Shown here piece by piece: positions 21,505 through 34,640 of a stretch of 64,000 nucleotides of DNA (the first letter of the stretch is position 1; every line of letters starts with the position of its first letter). The position numbers were made by a program, and so were the translations under genes. Source of the stretch: Charina bottae (Eukaryota; Chordata; Lepidosauria; Squamata; Charinaidae). The DNA lies in contig JALMGJ010000020.1 of NCBI GenBank assembly GCA_023362775.1, positions 8,884,501-8,948,500 of the forward strand, given 5' to 3'. The notes beneath the pieces are model-generated. The model did not search any database, was not told the DNA's origin, and was given only the letters and a program-made list of their open reading frames with translations.

Positions 21505-21665
21505 TTTCCCAATTATCCAGAGAAATGGTGGGGTCTCCTTCACTGGAGGTGTTCAGACAGAGGCCGGACAGCCATCTGTCAGGGAAGCTTTAATTGGATT
21601 CCCCCACTGAGCAAGGGGCTGGACTTGAAGGCTTAAATGGCTTCTTCCAGCTCTTTGATTCTAAC
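21505..21665 (+). mobile_element. CR1 LINE 3' end fragment
   Basis: Contains the familiar CR1 3' block: tccttcactggaggtgttc, gaggccggacagccatctg and ggctggacttgaaggc, ending near ctctttgattcta. It is 5' truncated and non-coding. The left boundary is approximate. Confidence 0.75.
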
Positions 21666-22943
21666 ATATGAATAGTTGCCTTTTATGAAAAACAGATTCA
21701 ACGTATGAAGAGCACTTCGCTGGGAAATCATGTATAATAGTCCTTTTTCTCAAACAGGTATTTTTTTTAGAGAAAGTTCTTCCTATGTTCTTTTTGCTGT
21801 TATTCAGAATAATTCACTCTTAATGTCTCTTCAACCTCTTGTGGCCAGCACTTATCCCTTTCCCAGAAATTCATTCCTCTGTTTTCTCCATTAACCACAA
21901 AAGCATTTTAAACAAAAATAAAGAAACCTACAGACAACAAAGGGCTCTGTTTGGTGCTTCAGTTTATAACACTCAGGAGAAATCCTGTCATTTCATTCAG
22001 GTCCCACAGCTTGGTTCTCACACACTGCCCGAGGAAAAAAATAATAAAAAAAACTCTCTTGCAAATGAATGAACTGAATTTGGTCCCACACATTAAAAAC
22101 TCATTGGCAAGATCACTTAGCCAAATACAATACTGAGATAAAAGCCCATGGCTAATAAAGATTTCTTTCTCATCTCAATTCCAGTTGAGGGTAAATAACG
22201 CAGAGAAGGTCCCAAGAAGCTTGACAAAGGTTGGGTTTCCACAAGACTTTGCAGGGGGTCAACATCCTTCTTTCAATATTGCAAGAACACTCTTTAGGGA
22301 GACAGACCACATATGACTATTCTTCAGAAGTGCTTTATCTAACTATGATTAATGAGATGTCGCAAGTAATCATGCACAGTCTCGGTGTTTTCCTGCAGCC
22401 TAAATCTTGAATATTTTTTTTAAAAAATGGGTCTTTGATTGCTGATGGTCATCTCTCTTCTCTTCTTCCCCCTCCTATTCTAAAACAGCTCCCCCAATTC
22501 TCTTCTTGTGTAACCCAACATGAGATCATTTTGTTCATCCAAACAATGGCCCTGAAAGCCATTCCAGGACCTCAGACCATGCAAAGGGACCCAAAATGAA
22601 GCCTCACTGATCAGCCTCAAACAAAACTCAGTAACACAAAAATCATCCTTGGGACCATTTGTTGGATTGCCATTATCAGCATATTGCTTTTCAACCATAC
22701 TTCTTCCCAGAAAAGGTTTATAAGAATAAAATCTGTGGGCAAGCAGGTTTTGATAATGATAAGCTGGAATGTTAGACGGTAAGGATGATATCAGATGATG
22801 GAATCATGTGGATCCTTTTTTCTATTCCTTTCAAAGGTAGACGTCTGCCTTGATGCAGGAAGATTGCAGAGAACTCAAAAGCCTTGTTCTCTGCCTAACA
22901 GGCGCTCTTCCTGCCAATGTTGTTGAAGAATGAATGAGTGTGA

Positions 22944-22997
22944 ACACACACACATACACACACACACACACATACAGTGTGTGTGTGTGTGTGTGTA
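22944..22997. repeat. (CA)n followed by (TG)n, self-complementary
   Basis: About 30 bp of CA repeats is followed after a few bases by about 21 bp of GT repeats, so the strand can fold on itself into a hairpin as well as form Z-DNA. Confidence 0.9.
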
Positions 22998-24227
22998 TTC
23001 TCCAGCCATCTTAATAAGCCTTTAGAAGGAGATTCGTCATTCCTTGGTTCCCCCCCCCCCCCAAATGAAATCTGGATGGTTAGGATTTGTTTAAATCAAA
23101 TTCCCTTAAGTCTAGCCCAACTTCCTTACTGTCATCCTTTCTTCACAGCAAAGACTGAACACATCAACATTTTCAAAAGATTATCCATGAAATAAGCCTT
23201 TTCACAGTAGTCTGCTCTGATGCAGAAGGGAAAATGAGATAAGATGTGCCCTATTATTTTAGTTAGCCTGTCTTCAAAAGTACATTGCCATGTTATCTCC
23301 AAGAAGAGAGCAAGCCAAACACAAATCCAGTTCTAAACTTTTCTAGACATTTATTATTATTATTATTACTTTTATCAGCAAGCACTTATTCTGTGACATT
23401 TGTCACTGCCTTAACTGAGGCCTTGGCAAACATGTACAACTTTATCCTCACAAGACCCTGTCAAGGGAAGAAAGAAGAAGGGGTCAATATTTTGCCCAAG
23501 GTCACAAAGGAAGTTTGCAAGAGTGACTAAAATAGAACAGAGACATGCTTTGACATATAGTGTAGGAAACTAAGCTCATATCAGATAAGCAACACAAAAC
23601 AGAAAGATTAGGTACAGTTAAAACCTTAATCTTGCAAGCTTCTGATAACTGTTTAGATTGTTGAATCCTGCATTCAGGTTAAAGGGCATGGTATATCAAA
23701 TCACAGGTTAGTGCAAAACATTGTGCTGTGATATCCCCCCATTGCTTTATGCTTTATTTTTGTACAATGCAAATGCAATTAAGTACCGAGCAACATATGA
23801 AAATTGGCTTATTGTAGTTTTCCTTTCTTGTCCCCACAGCTTTTTGGGCTAGCCTGGGGATCAATACAGACTAGCTGAGATTTCAGATTTAGTTTGTTTA
23901 GGTTTTGTTGGTTTACATAGTTTTGGGACTACACCCAAACTGATTAGAAGAAACAGAGCAAATTACAGAGATTAAGCCAATACAGGCCAATAAATACAAT
24001 TCACCCAGATGTTGGAACCTGACTCTCTTGTAAACCTCCAGCCCAATTCTTACCCATCAGTGCACAACAGCTGTGCAAAGAAGTGGCCCCGGGCCTTTAG
24101 GTCAGGATGAGAAGAGTACCCAATTTGAGGAGTTACAGTATATTCAGCTTTAGTTGCCGTTTTATTTTTTTAGTAGGTTTTAATGGTATGTTTTGCGTTT
24201 GCTTTGTATTTGTCAGTATGGTTTTTT

Positions 24228-24315
24228 TTCCCTTTTTTGTACACCACCCAGAGTCACATTGCCTGGGTTGGGCAGCCATAAAAATGCAATGAATGAATGA
24301 ATGAATGAATGAGTC
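24228..24315 (+). mobile_element. CR1/L3-type LINE 3' end with GAAT microsatellite
   Basis: The block tacaccacccagagtcacat and gcctgggttgggcagcca is followed by a (GAAT)n tail of about six units (24288-24312). This is a short, 5'-truncated CR1/L3 end in plus orientation. Confidence 0.7.
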
Positions 24316-27300
24316 ACTTCTGTTTTGCCATCTGCCCCTTTGTGCATTCCTTTCTGCCAACATTTTTGAAGGTGGATGCAAGATTCTTTTTTAATATATT
24401 TACTGCTCCCATATCCTCATCTACCCCATCCCTTGACAACTAAGGAATACAGCTCCTTGGGGATACAGGAAATGAACACACTTGTATACCAAGACGGAAA
24501 ACAGGCTCACAACAGCCTTCCAAATGCAAAGACCATTCATTTTACCACATAGAAGATAAAGTTGGGAATAATCTGCTAATACCACACCACAATTGAGCAG
24601 CACGTTTATGCTGCTCTGCAAGTGCACATAAGAGGTTGATGTTCATCCTCTGATCTCTGAATAGAGGAAGAGAGGGGGTTCGCAGTGTCTATATACAGAC
24701 TATATACTAATAGTAACGTGGAAACTACAGTCCCAATCTGGCTAAGACCCTGTTTTCCCATGTATTTCCATGTTTCCATACATGATTACAACATGTTGTC
24801 TGGATGACACATTCACCTAACGTAATTCACAAAACTTTTCAGCCCACCTCCTGTTCTCCCTGTGGGAGGGGGCCCAGGGCTCTGTTTCATTCCCTTAACT
24901 TTTTAAAAGTGGCTCCCACCATCCAGTGGCCTCAGAGGAGCCCCTACCCATCCTGTAGAGAAGCTCTGGGTGGGTGCAGGAGGCTGTAAGAAGAGAGGCA
25001 GAGAGAAAAGTTACTTTCTGTAAATTTCTTTAGCTTACCTTAGGCTCCAATTCTACGTGTACATTCTGTAGCATAAAGCTCTATTATCACTCAGGGGATT
25101 TGTGACATCTAGGTCCCTAAATTGGATTCACCTTTTGCCCCCCAAATCCAGTTTAAGGTCTTGAAAGTTGGAAAGTACAGGCATACCCCATATATACAAA
25201 AACAAACGAACAAAAGACAAATCAGTCTTTCATCTAGCTGCAGTTACAGCAAGCCAGGGAACAAAGATTTCTGCTTGAACTCTGCTTTGAGCTTACTCTA
25301 AATTTTTAACTTCACAATCAGGTTGAAATAACAGTGACTTCAGCAGGGAGGGGCATGGGGAGCCAGACTATAGCTCTAGCAAATTTTAGCATTTAACATA
25401 AAAGAAGCTAGGGCCTTACTACTCCTTGGTCCAACCCAGCTGCTGGATAAAATTATAGCACAGTCAACGATGCAGGGCAGAGGGGGACATAAGGTGCTTC
25501 CATTGCCTCTATATACTGCCCTGGAGATACAGTTATTGCAGTATCCAAAATCTCCCAAGGCCTCTTAACATGTCCCTCTGGGGGTTTTGCAATGGGCTCC
25601 AAGCACTTTTGCCTCTAAGCAATACTCCCGGCACCTCCTACAACAGCCAGGCACAAGAAATAGATATGGATGGCTATACAGAAGATTTAAAAAGGCAATT
25701 CACTAAATTAGACTGCAAAACATCCATTCAGTGCTGATGGGGGTCAGTTGACTTTTGATCCTTAGAGGAATTGGAGAGAGAGGGAGAGAAGAAATCCCAT
25801 TATTTCAGGGTGGGCAGAAAGGCAGCCATGCCAGGGCCCTCTTCCCTTTTGTAGTTCAAGAGAGGATTTTCCTACAAAATCCTCACTGAACCAGGCTCTG
25901 ATTCCAAGGCTAAGCACACTTGGTGGTGTTGACCAAGCAATGGCACCACTCAGGTTTCTTCCCTGTACTCCCATGTTCCCTGGTTACCTATGGGTCAGAG
26001 ATGATCTTATTAAGCCAAATAACGTTAATCAAATAAAGTACTCTACAAAAGTGCTGTATAACTACAACAGAGCAATGACTAATTCAACCTTATCTATATT
26101 CCTCTAGGAATTCCTCTGGGATAAGCATAAAATATCTTCAGATTCTGAAACAGCAGCTGGTAAATACAGACAGCTATTGACTTTGGCATCCCTGAGTGGC
26201 CCCTGGATTATATATCAGGCCTCAGCATTATTTCAGAGAATGCAGAGGGAGGGGATCCACCTCCCTTTTGCACCCAGGATTCTGAGGAAACATCAGAGGG
26301 ATGGCATTCCTCCCAGCAGAGCGAACCCGCCTACCGAATGATTGCACTTGGTAGTGCCACCCGTGAGGGCCCATGAACTGATGCACGTATTGAAAAGGAG
26401 GCTGTGCAATTTTCGGGTTAAAAAAATCAAAAGAAAGGCTTCTTTAAATATGGTATAAATTATATTTTATGACATTTCATTTTCATTTCACCACTGCAGG
26501 CCATTCACTGCTTTCTGAGGGTGGGAATGGATGACATTGTTCTTCTTTTGCTCCCTGACCATAGCAAATGCACCCCACTCCCATGTTTCCCAGCTTTGAT
26601 TCAAAACTGCTGTTTTCTGACCGGAGCCATCTTCAGCCCTTCAGAGCAGGTGGTCTCTTCTTTCTAGTAGCATCCCAGCTCCGATTGGCTGCAGTGCCTG
26701 GCAGGCCCCTTCCCTCCAGGGAGTAGCCATTGCCCTGAGCAGATCTTTTTCCAGGGCTGCCAGGCTGCTCTGTTTTCTGTTGGTCAGCAGTTGCTGTTTT
26801 TTATCACCTTGCAGTTGATCTAACTACGGGCAATTAAGTCAATGAACTATCATCAGCCCTAGAAGCACATGCTCCATCCAACCTTTACATCTCTCAGTGG
26901 GAACCCTTTCAATCCAAGGCCTATATTAGCGTCAAAGGAGGTATGTGGGAAGGGGAGGCATAAAGGCATCCACAGGTGCAGACTTCTGGGAAAGCAAAGG
27001 TAAGGAAAGGTAGAGGGACTAGTGAGGATTTTTACAAAAACTTGACAAAATGCTACAATTTCCTCCATTCTATTATGTTATGCTATAATAAACACTGAAG
27101 AGAAGCAACAGCCCCCCTCTTCCAGTCATGTAGGAAAATGCAATTCTCAAGGATGCCTGTGCTCTTGAGAAACTATATTTACACTTTCCCAATGCTACAT
27201 AAATCCACTTTTGGAGAAAATTGGATTTTGTTCTCCATTTCATTGCATTTTGAATGCTTGATGACATCTAATCCCTAAAATAAAGAAAATGCAAAATATT

Positions 27301-28506
27301 AAAAATGTTCTGAACTACACCAAATGCTGGATCAATAGCAGGTCCATCTAAAATAATGTTCTGATTGTATACAGGTCCAATTTCCTGTCAAAGGACCTTC
27401 AGAAAAACAGAAAATTGGAGTCAGAAAAGAATTTTATAGCAGGAAGGAGCTTTACCAATTGACTCACTTTCAAAGTTTCTTCTCCACTTTAATAATGGCT
27501 TATTTATACAAGGTACTTTCTGTACAATGGTGGTGGTAGTATTTTATGATATTTAATTTAATGATAGATTTAATGCTTGAAGCCATGCAATAGCCTAATT
27601 GCCCTCTCAAATATTCTAATCACCACATCTTCATGAGATTTTGGCAGTTTCACAATAAAATCTCATACATGAATGGTGAAGTTTCACAAGAGATTGAATC
27701 ACTGACACAAGATTGCTGAAATCTTATGATTTCTGGGCTATTTATTTATCTAGAGAATTTATAAGGCTGTGTATCTTAAACACATACCATGGGTGGCTAA
27801 CAACAATACGCATATATACACACACAACTACACCTATATTGGTATATATATATTTTTTAAAAAAATAACAATCTTTATTTTGAATGAAGGTAGGAGAGAC
27901 ATACAAACAAATTTAGAGGGTCCAATGGTACCTCTGGCCACCGTACTGACAACCCTTACTGTACAGTACTAACTGTTCTTGGACATATGAAAGACCAAGA
28001 TACAATTAGCAACAATTCCTGTGAGACACCAGCATTTTACCTCATTGCCATGATCACAGAAATGCTGCTAGCTGTATTAAAATCACATCTTCTTGCATAA
28101 CTGTTATCCATGTCCCTCTGTATCCAAGGTAGACTAAAGCTACTTCCATTATAGAAGAAAAGACCTTGCATGAATTGGACCCAAAGCCACTGCACAAAGA
28201 ATGGAGTGGTAGCAATAGACTAAGCAGATATTGTTGACTAGAGAGCACAAGGAATGTAATACATATTTATAAATACTTCCTTCTGTTAAAAAACAAAACA
28301 AAAACAAGTACATGTAATAAATTACCATATGAGAAAGAAACAGTGAGCAAGAGATTCTATTTCTGATGTAGCTAGCTGATGCAAATGGAATAACAGTGCA
28401 AAAATTTAAAAAAGGATTGGATCTAAACTTAGATAACACCTAACGGTCAAAAATTAGTCACAGCTAATTTAAATCTCTTCAATTTCCCTGAGTCCACTTA
28501 CAATGT

Positions 28507-28579
28507 TTATTTATTTTATTATTTATTATTTAAATTATTTAAATTTGTATTACCGCCCATCTCCCCCAAACCGTATATG
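28507..28579 (-). mobile_element. CR1/L3-type LINE tail fragment
   Basis: An ATTT-rich tail followed by attaccgcccatctccccc, the reversed CR1/L3 terminal block. Only the tail remains. Confidence 0.6.
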
Positions 28580-30201
28580 AGTACCTTTGGATCCAGTCCA
28601 ATCTGTTTAAACTAAAAGTTAATTATTCATTACAGAAATGGTCCCACCAATTTTGATACAAAATTTGGATTTTAGGCTTTTGTCTTATACACTAATAATA
28701 TTATGAAACAGATGGAATCAGGAGAAAAAAAATAAATCACACACAAGATTGAAGCAGCCATGCACAAACTAAACTTGTTGACTTTCATGTTACTTCCCTG
28801 CCTGTCTTGAAATATATCAAGCTGTTCTAATATATAGCTTCTTATCCCACAAACTAAAACTCCACCTCTATTTATTGATTACTTTTACCTAGTAGAAAAA
28901 AAAAATTGAGATGTTTTTCTAAAAACAAGGCAGTAGGAATTATTGTTGTTTAGGGAGTGAGATCTTACTCATTTTGGGCCTCATCCCTTCTCAGGGATGC
29001 TGTAAGGATAACATTAAAGGCAGAGAAGACATATATGCCATCTTATCATCTTTACCAAGAGTGTGTCACATAGGTATAATAAATATAGAAAAGAACATTG
29101 TGTTATAGCAAAAGAATGGTAAACTGTAGCAATTAGTGGAGTGAAAAAAGTCTATTTTAATAATGGCCTGTTATGCATTATCTATAAAAATTAAAATGCT
29201 ATATGTAGTATATTCTTGCAAGTGTTGCGTGCAATGCTACAATCTCAAATTCTATTACCTAGGTCACCAACCACATTTTGCATAATGTATGGAACCTCTC
29301 TTAGTTTTCATAGAATTTAAGTTACCCCGTTAAACATGGTTATGAGAAATAGGATTCTCTAGGTGGGAACCTGGAGCTAATAATTGCACTCTAATTCTTA
29401 GACCACTTTATTTCTCCCCCCTTTTAATTAAGGGCAGGGTAATAGGGATGGCACTGTCACAAGAGATCTTCTACTGTCTGGCTTGCTGAAACCGCTTGCT
29501 TTGTTCAGTGATCTCTCAACTCTCTTCCAGTTCACAATCTGGCACCTCCCCTGTCAGATGAATTCTGAAGACATTGTTCTGGCTGGGTTTAAAAGGCAGC
29601 TCTGACAAAATGAGGCTAGATTGAAGACTGAGTTTTTCTTGCCATGCCCCAGGAAGCGTTAGGATCTGGTTGTATTTTATGTACTACATGATGACAAGAT
29701 CTAAACAAGAGAAGACTCTATTTGTTGCATTCCTCCCTTTAAAAATAAAAGTAAAATAGTTTTTTGGGGGAATAAGGCCAATCAAAGAACGCTGGATAGC
29801 AACACTAGAACAAACATTGCTAATCTGCCTGCTGAAAGCATTTGTCCATGCAGTTATTGCCTTCATTTTTCCTAAATAGGCACAGTCTAAACATCACATG
29901 TAGCACACCACCTAGAAGCACAGGCCACTAGCCAGAGAACAGGAAAAAGTAAAATAATTCCATAAGGTTGAATAAGGTCCAACCAAGATACAGAAGGAGT
30001 CTAAATTTTCCTGATTGCTGGGTATATTTTCTGCCCAAATTGGTACTGACAGAGTCTGGAAAAAGCAGCATAAAAATGTCAATCATCTGTGACAAAAGCT
30101 CAATATCTATTGCAAGACAGAGAAATTCTTATCAGGTTCAGTTTCAGCTGCCAGGCAGAACTTCTTTCAATCACCACAACTATTTTGTAAGTCAGGGGAT
30201 G

Positions 30202-30202
<1 letters not shown>

Positions 30203-30236
<34 letters not shown>

Positions 30237-30237
30237 T
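30203..30237. repeat. (ATA)n microsatellite
   Basis: About eleven to twelve ATA/ATT triplets in a row, ending at ttctgaat. Confidence 0.95.
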
Positions 30238-30607
30238 CTGAATATCATCATTATAATCAATATTGCTGAATAATATTCTAAAAATATCTTCATCAACAGC
30301 TTTTCAAACCCATTCATGTAACATTATCTCAGTATTCCAGATAACAGTCTTGTCCAATGGCACAGTTTCCATTTTTTATTAATTTAAAATGTTTATGTCT
30401 TAGCTAGTCTTCACACAGTTCTAAGCAGCTTAAAATAGTTAAAAATTGACAGCAAAAGGCATTTCTCTAAAATCTTAAGGCAGCTTTGCTTTTCCATATT
30501 GTGCAGCACCCCTTGAACAAAGATGTTGAAGATCTGACCAAATATCATTCAAGCATTGTTTTAATATTGTAGCAGGCGGACCCTAGTTGGATCCATAACA
30601 TTTATAA

Positions 30608-30933
30608 AAAGTAAAGGTTCCCCCCACACATTTGTGCAGTCGTGTCCAACTCTAGGGGCCGGTGCTCATCTCCGTTTGTTAGCCGAAGAGCCAGCGTTGT
30701 CCGAAGACGCTTCCGCGGTCATGTAGCCGGCATGACGCACGCGGAACGCTGTTACCTTCCCACCGAAGTGGTGCCTATTCATCTACTTGCATTTGCATGC
30801 TTTCGAATTGCTAGGTTGGCAAGAGCTGGGGTGAGTGCGGGAGCTCACTCCGTCACGCGGGACTAGGGATTCGAACATGCAACCTTCCGATCAACATGTC
30901 TGGCATCTTACCCGCTGAGCTACCACACCCCCT
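30608..30933 (-). mobile_element. Sauria-type SINE
   Basis: A near full-length copy in reverse: the 3' tail (gtaaaggttcccccc, then cagtcgtgtcc) is at the left and the tRNA-like head (read from ctgagctaccacaccccc) at the right. The flanking ttataaa at both sides may be a short duplication. The body shares every block with the copies at 31011 and 47795. Non-coding; the small open frames across it are incidental. Confidence 0.9.
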
Positions 30934-31010
30934 TATAAATAATAATACTAGACTAGATGATGGTCTGACTCAGTGCAAGCTAGCCTACTATTTTTTCCAT
31001 ATGTAAATGG

Positions 31011-31340
31011 GGCGTGGTGGCTCAGCAGATAAGACACCAGGCTTGTCGATCGGAAGATCGCAAGTTCAGAGGTTTGAGACCCTAGCCCTGCATGCGGAGT
31101 GAGCTCCCGCACTAGCCCCAGCTCTTGCCAACCTAGCAATTCGAAAGCATGCAAATGCAAGTAGATGAATAGGTACGACTTTGGTGGGTAGGTAACAGCG
31201 TTCCGCGCGTGTCATGCAGCCACATGACCGTGGAAGCGTCTTCGGACAACGCTGGCTCTTCGGCTAACAAACGGAGATGAGCACCGGCCCCTAGAGTCGG
31301 ACACGACTGCACAAATGTGCGGGGGGAATCTTTACTTTTT
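31011..31340 (+). mobile_element. Sauria-type SINE
   Basis: The head is ggggcgtggtggctcagcag, a tRNA-like A box, with a B-box-like region near 31062-31085. The 3' end, agagtcggacacgactg at 31293-31309, is identical over 17 bases to the BovB 3' end at 6358-6374. The tail runs to an A/T-rich end near 31340. It lies 77 bp from an opposite-strand copy, so the two form an inverted pair able to fold in the transcript. Confidence 0.92.
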
Positions 31341-32990
31341 AATATTTTGTTTAAAATGAAGGCTATAATGGACATGTGGCATCCTACATGACAACTCCTA
31401 CAGTATGGAACATTAATCCTCCTTCAGCTCCATTTTCTGTCATCTCAGAGTTACAGAACCAAACAGGATAGAATCATTGCTGGCTTTAGGCTAAGGGCAC
31501 TGGCCTATGGCACCAAAGTTTAGGGGGTGCCAATGCTGCCCCTCGTTCTGAATCATTCAAAAAATGCAAATCTTTGCATGGGCAGGAGGAGGCTTCATCA
31601 GTCAGTGTGGTCTAGTGGCAACATATACCCTTCAGCAGTCACTGAAAAGAAGGTTAAAATGGTGGGAAAATGTAAAATGATACAGAATGTTTTAAAAGGA
31701 TCACTAAGGACACGCTACGTCACCTCTCCTGGCAAACTTGCCTGCAAGGATCTTGGACTTTTTGCCTTGAAAATAAGTGTGAAACTAGATTGGAATGGGT
31801 AACTGGCTTCATCTAAAAGAACCTCCAAATTTCTACTGTGCACAAAGGGCCTAAAGGTCCACAACAAAGCTAGGATTTGCTCTCTTTCTCCACGGGGCCA
31901 TCACTAGTTTACTTTAGCTGGTTACTGTATGTAAGACAGGAAATTAAAGCACACGTGACAGACCAAATAGTTCCCAGGACCTTTAGGCTGAAAACAACTA
32001 AAACCCAACCAAAACAACTAGATAAGAGGAGAGCAAGCACATTTCTTGAGCAAGAATTGTATTTAAAGTGGTGCTTATAAATGAACGGATGTGAGCAATT
32101 TTATCAGTGAAGTGCTTTGCTAATATGTCAAGCAAACATTCTATCTTTTCTTCTTGAGCTAAGAACAAGGCACAATATTATTCATTAAAGGTCCTTTGCA
32201 TGGCATTGTATAGTCCTGGGAGAAAAGTAAGAACATATGAATACTGCTATCATTGCCACAAAGCGGGATTTTGCCCTATGTTTAAGCAACTTCTTGGCTT
32301 AGAGATCACCTCCAGATTTAAGGATTTGCAGCTTGGAATGTCATCCACGCTCCATATAGCTTTCTACTCCACAATTCAAACTCTTTATGTTTTACACTTA
32401 CACTATCCAGCTCAGTTAAAAGGATCCCCAATAGTGATTGATTTGGGGAATCATCCCATTTTTTGCTTAGTTTCCAGGCTTCCTTTTGTCTGATCCTTGT
32501 ACTAAATTTGGTTCATCTTCACTGTTATTAAAGGCAAATAATTCTCATAATAATTTTTTCATTCTCGCTACGCTGTGATGGGTGGCATGTAAATGTATAA
32601 GAGAGGAGAAGGGATCAATTATTTCCCCTCACTATCTGTGTCTAGTCAACACACTGTTGCTAATCATGCTCTAAGGTTTGAAATAAAAATGAAGGTAAAG
32701 AAGTCAACCTTGGTAGAAGCACTTATTGTTGAGCTGCTGGTTATCAAATGACACCTAATAATTTCCAGCTTGAAAGTTCCAACCTCAGTCTCTAGGGACC
32801 TGTCCAACTGCGGCCACTATTTGTTAACGCCTAAACACACATTCATGAATCCAAACTGGATTACTGTGATCTTTTGTATCTCTATAGAATGTCTAAAACT
32901 CAGTTTATTTCTGGAGAAAAGAGTGCTTATCTCCATCTGATTAAAAGTTACAGCTTGATTTGTTTTCAATTATATTCTTTATATTGCATT

Positions 32991-33026
<36 letters not shown>

Positions 33027-33060
33027 TCATTCATTCATTCATTCATTCATTCATTCATTC
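32991..33060. repeat. Compound microsatellite (TTTC)n(ATTC)n
   Basis: About 38 bp of TTTC repeats then about 32 bp of ATTC repeats, the same junction type as at 1911-1987, though no CR1 block is obvious here. Confidence 0.96.
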
Positions 33061-33779
33061 GGTTTGTTACTACTCATTCTTAACATGAATATATCATATA
33101 TTACCATGTTTTCATATTTCTTTAGTCCATGATCTTTCTTTAACCCAATGCCTTCTAGAGGTACGCAAGAGTGGGAAAAGCTGCTCTGATCTCATGCAAA
33201 GCTACTTGCCAATAGCAGGAAAATGTAATTGGCAACTACTTGTACTGTATTTCTAAAACAGAGGGCTAAACTATTATGACACACAATATTATACCATGTC
33301 CTCAGTCACTGGATTTCATACATGCAGGTGTGCACATGCACATACTACACAAATCCTGCCAAAGCAACCTCTGCCCTAATTTTATAGACTCTGTGGGTTG
33401 CAAATTGCAAAAGGATCAGACATCAGAAGGATAATCTCGGTGTCAATATTTAGAAGGCTCCTTGAGTTAAAGCTCCTTAATCCTCAAGGAGCTAGAATGT
33501 GCAATGATTAGAGGAAGAATTCTATACAAAAAGTGTTAAAAAGTCCCTTTATAGGTATTTGATAATAGGTACTAACAACTACCTATGAGATCACCAACAG
33601 ATTTCTCCAGTGAGATTAAGTGAGCCCAGTCATTGGCCATGTATAAATGTGACCGAGTTGCAATATCTAAAACCGGATCTGTTTTACAATAAAATATCTG
33701 GATTGTTTACTCACCATGGAATCCCTTCTTGAACATTTGCCCTTTTAAAAAGTATGTTTGCTGTATGATAAATCACAAA

Positions 33780-34335
33780 ACATTTATTTACTTATTCAAT
33801 TTATATGGCCACCCATTCACCATGTGACAATGGGTGGCTAACCTCCAGTTAAAAAGCAACCACAAAATAATCAAAAACAATTTAAAACAACATGTTATGC
33901 TCAGGGTGATTGATAATCTGCACAGTCGCTTTCCTGAAGACTGGCTCATCCAGCATCCTGGCCCTGTGCCCGAGGGAAAATCAGATTGTCAACACCTTAC
34001 AAGGGGCTAGCAAGGTCAGGGACATCCAAATCTCAGGGAGTATGCTGTCTGATAGGGTAGGCAGGACCAGAAAGGCATGCTTCTTGGGGTCCATCAAATG
34101 ACACTATTTGATAGAAGGGACCTGGAGCATGCCCAACCTGTCAGATTTAGTGGAATGGCTAGAAATAATTGGAGACAGGTAGTCCTGCAGATAACCTGGC
34201 TCTCTACCATGAAAAGCTTGATAAGTGGGACATAATGTAGCTCATGAAGTAGAGGGGTTACATGAGTGTACTGTGTCTAAAAACCCACAGCCACTTGATC
34301 TTGCTAGAGTTGAGCCTATGCAGAACTGCACAACC
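33780..34335 (-). mobile_element. Old LINE 3'-region remnant (CR1/L3-like)
   Basis: It starts with a tail-like block, ggccacccattcaccatg, and continues with a region (ggacctggagcatgcccaac, then gtcctgcagataacctgg) that looks like the long 3' region of an old amniote LINE, also seen at 9293-9912. It is diverged and non-coding. This rests on loose recognition, and both ends are approximate. Confidence 0.4.
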
Positions 34336-34398
34336 TTTAAATAATGAGAAAAAACTTTGATGGCATCACTTAGTCAATCTGGAGTAGGGATGTATACA

Positions 34399-34640
34399 TA
34401 GGCTGACCATATTACCTGGGGGGGGGGGAAAACGGGACCCTAACCTACCCACGGCTCACCGGACAAAGTGGGCACACATGCGGGCGCATGTGCATGCAGG
34501 CGGGCAGGTGCGGGCACGCTTCGCCACGGGAACTTTAAAAAACGGGACAAAATGGATATTTTTCTTAAAATGACAGGACAGTCGGGAATTGTTTAAAAAA
34601 CGGGACTGTCCTGTTCAAAACGGGACGTATGGTCAGCCTA
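34399..34640. mobile_element. hAT-like MITE, TAGGCTGACCATA family
   Basis: A 242-bp element with inverted ends TAGGCTGACCATA...TATGGTCAGCCTA and a perfect 8-bp duplication, tgtataca (34391-34398 and 34641-34648). The 3' part carries repeated AAACGGGAC motifs. A second, longer copy is at 56425-56894. Non-coding; the duplication length suggests hAT. Confidence 0.9.
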
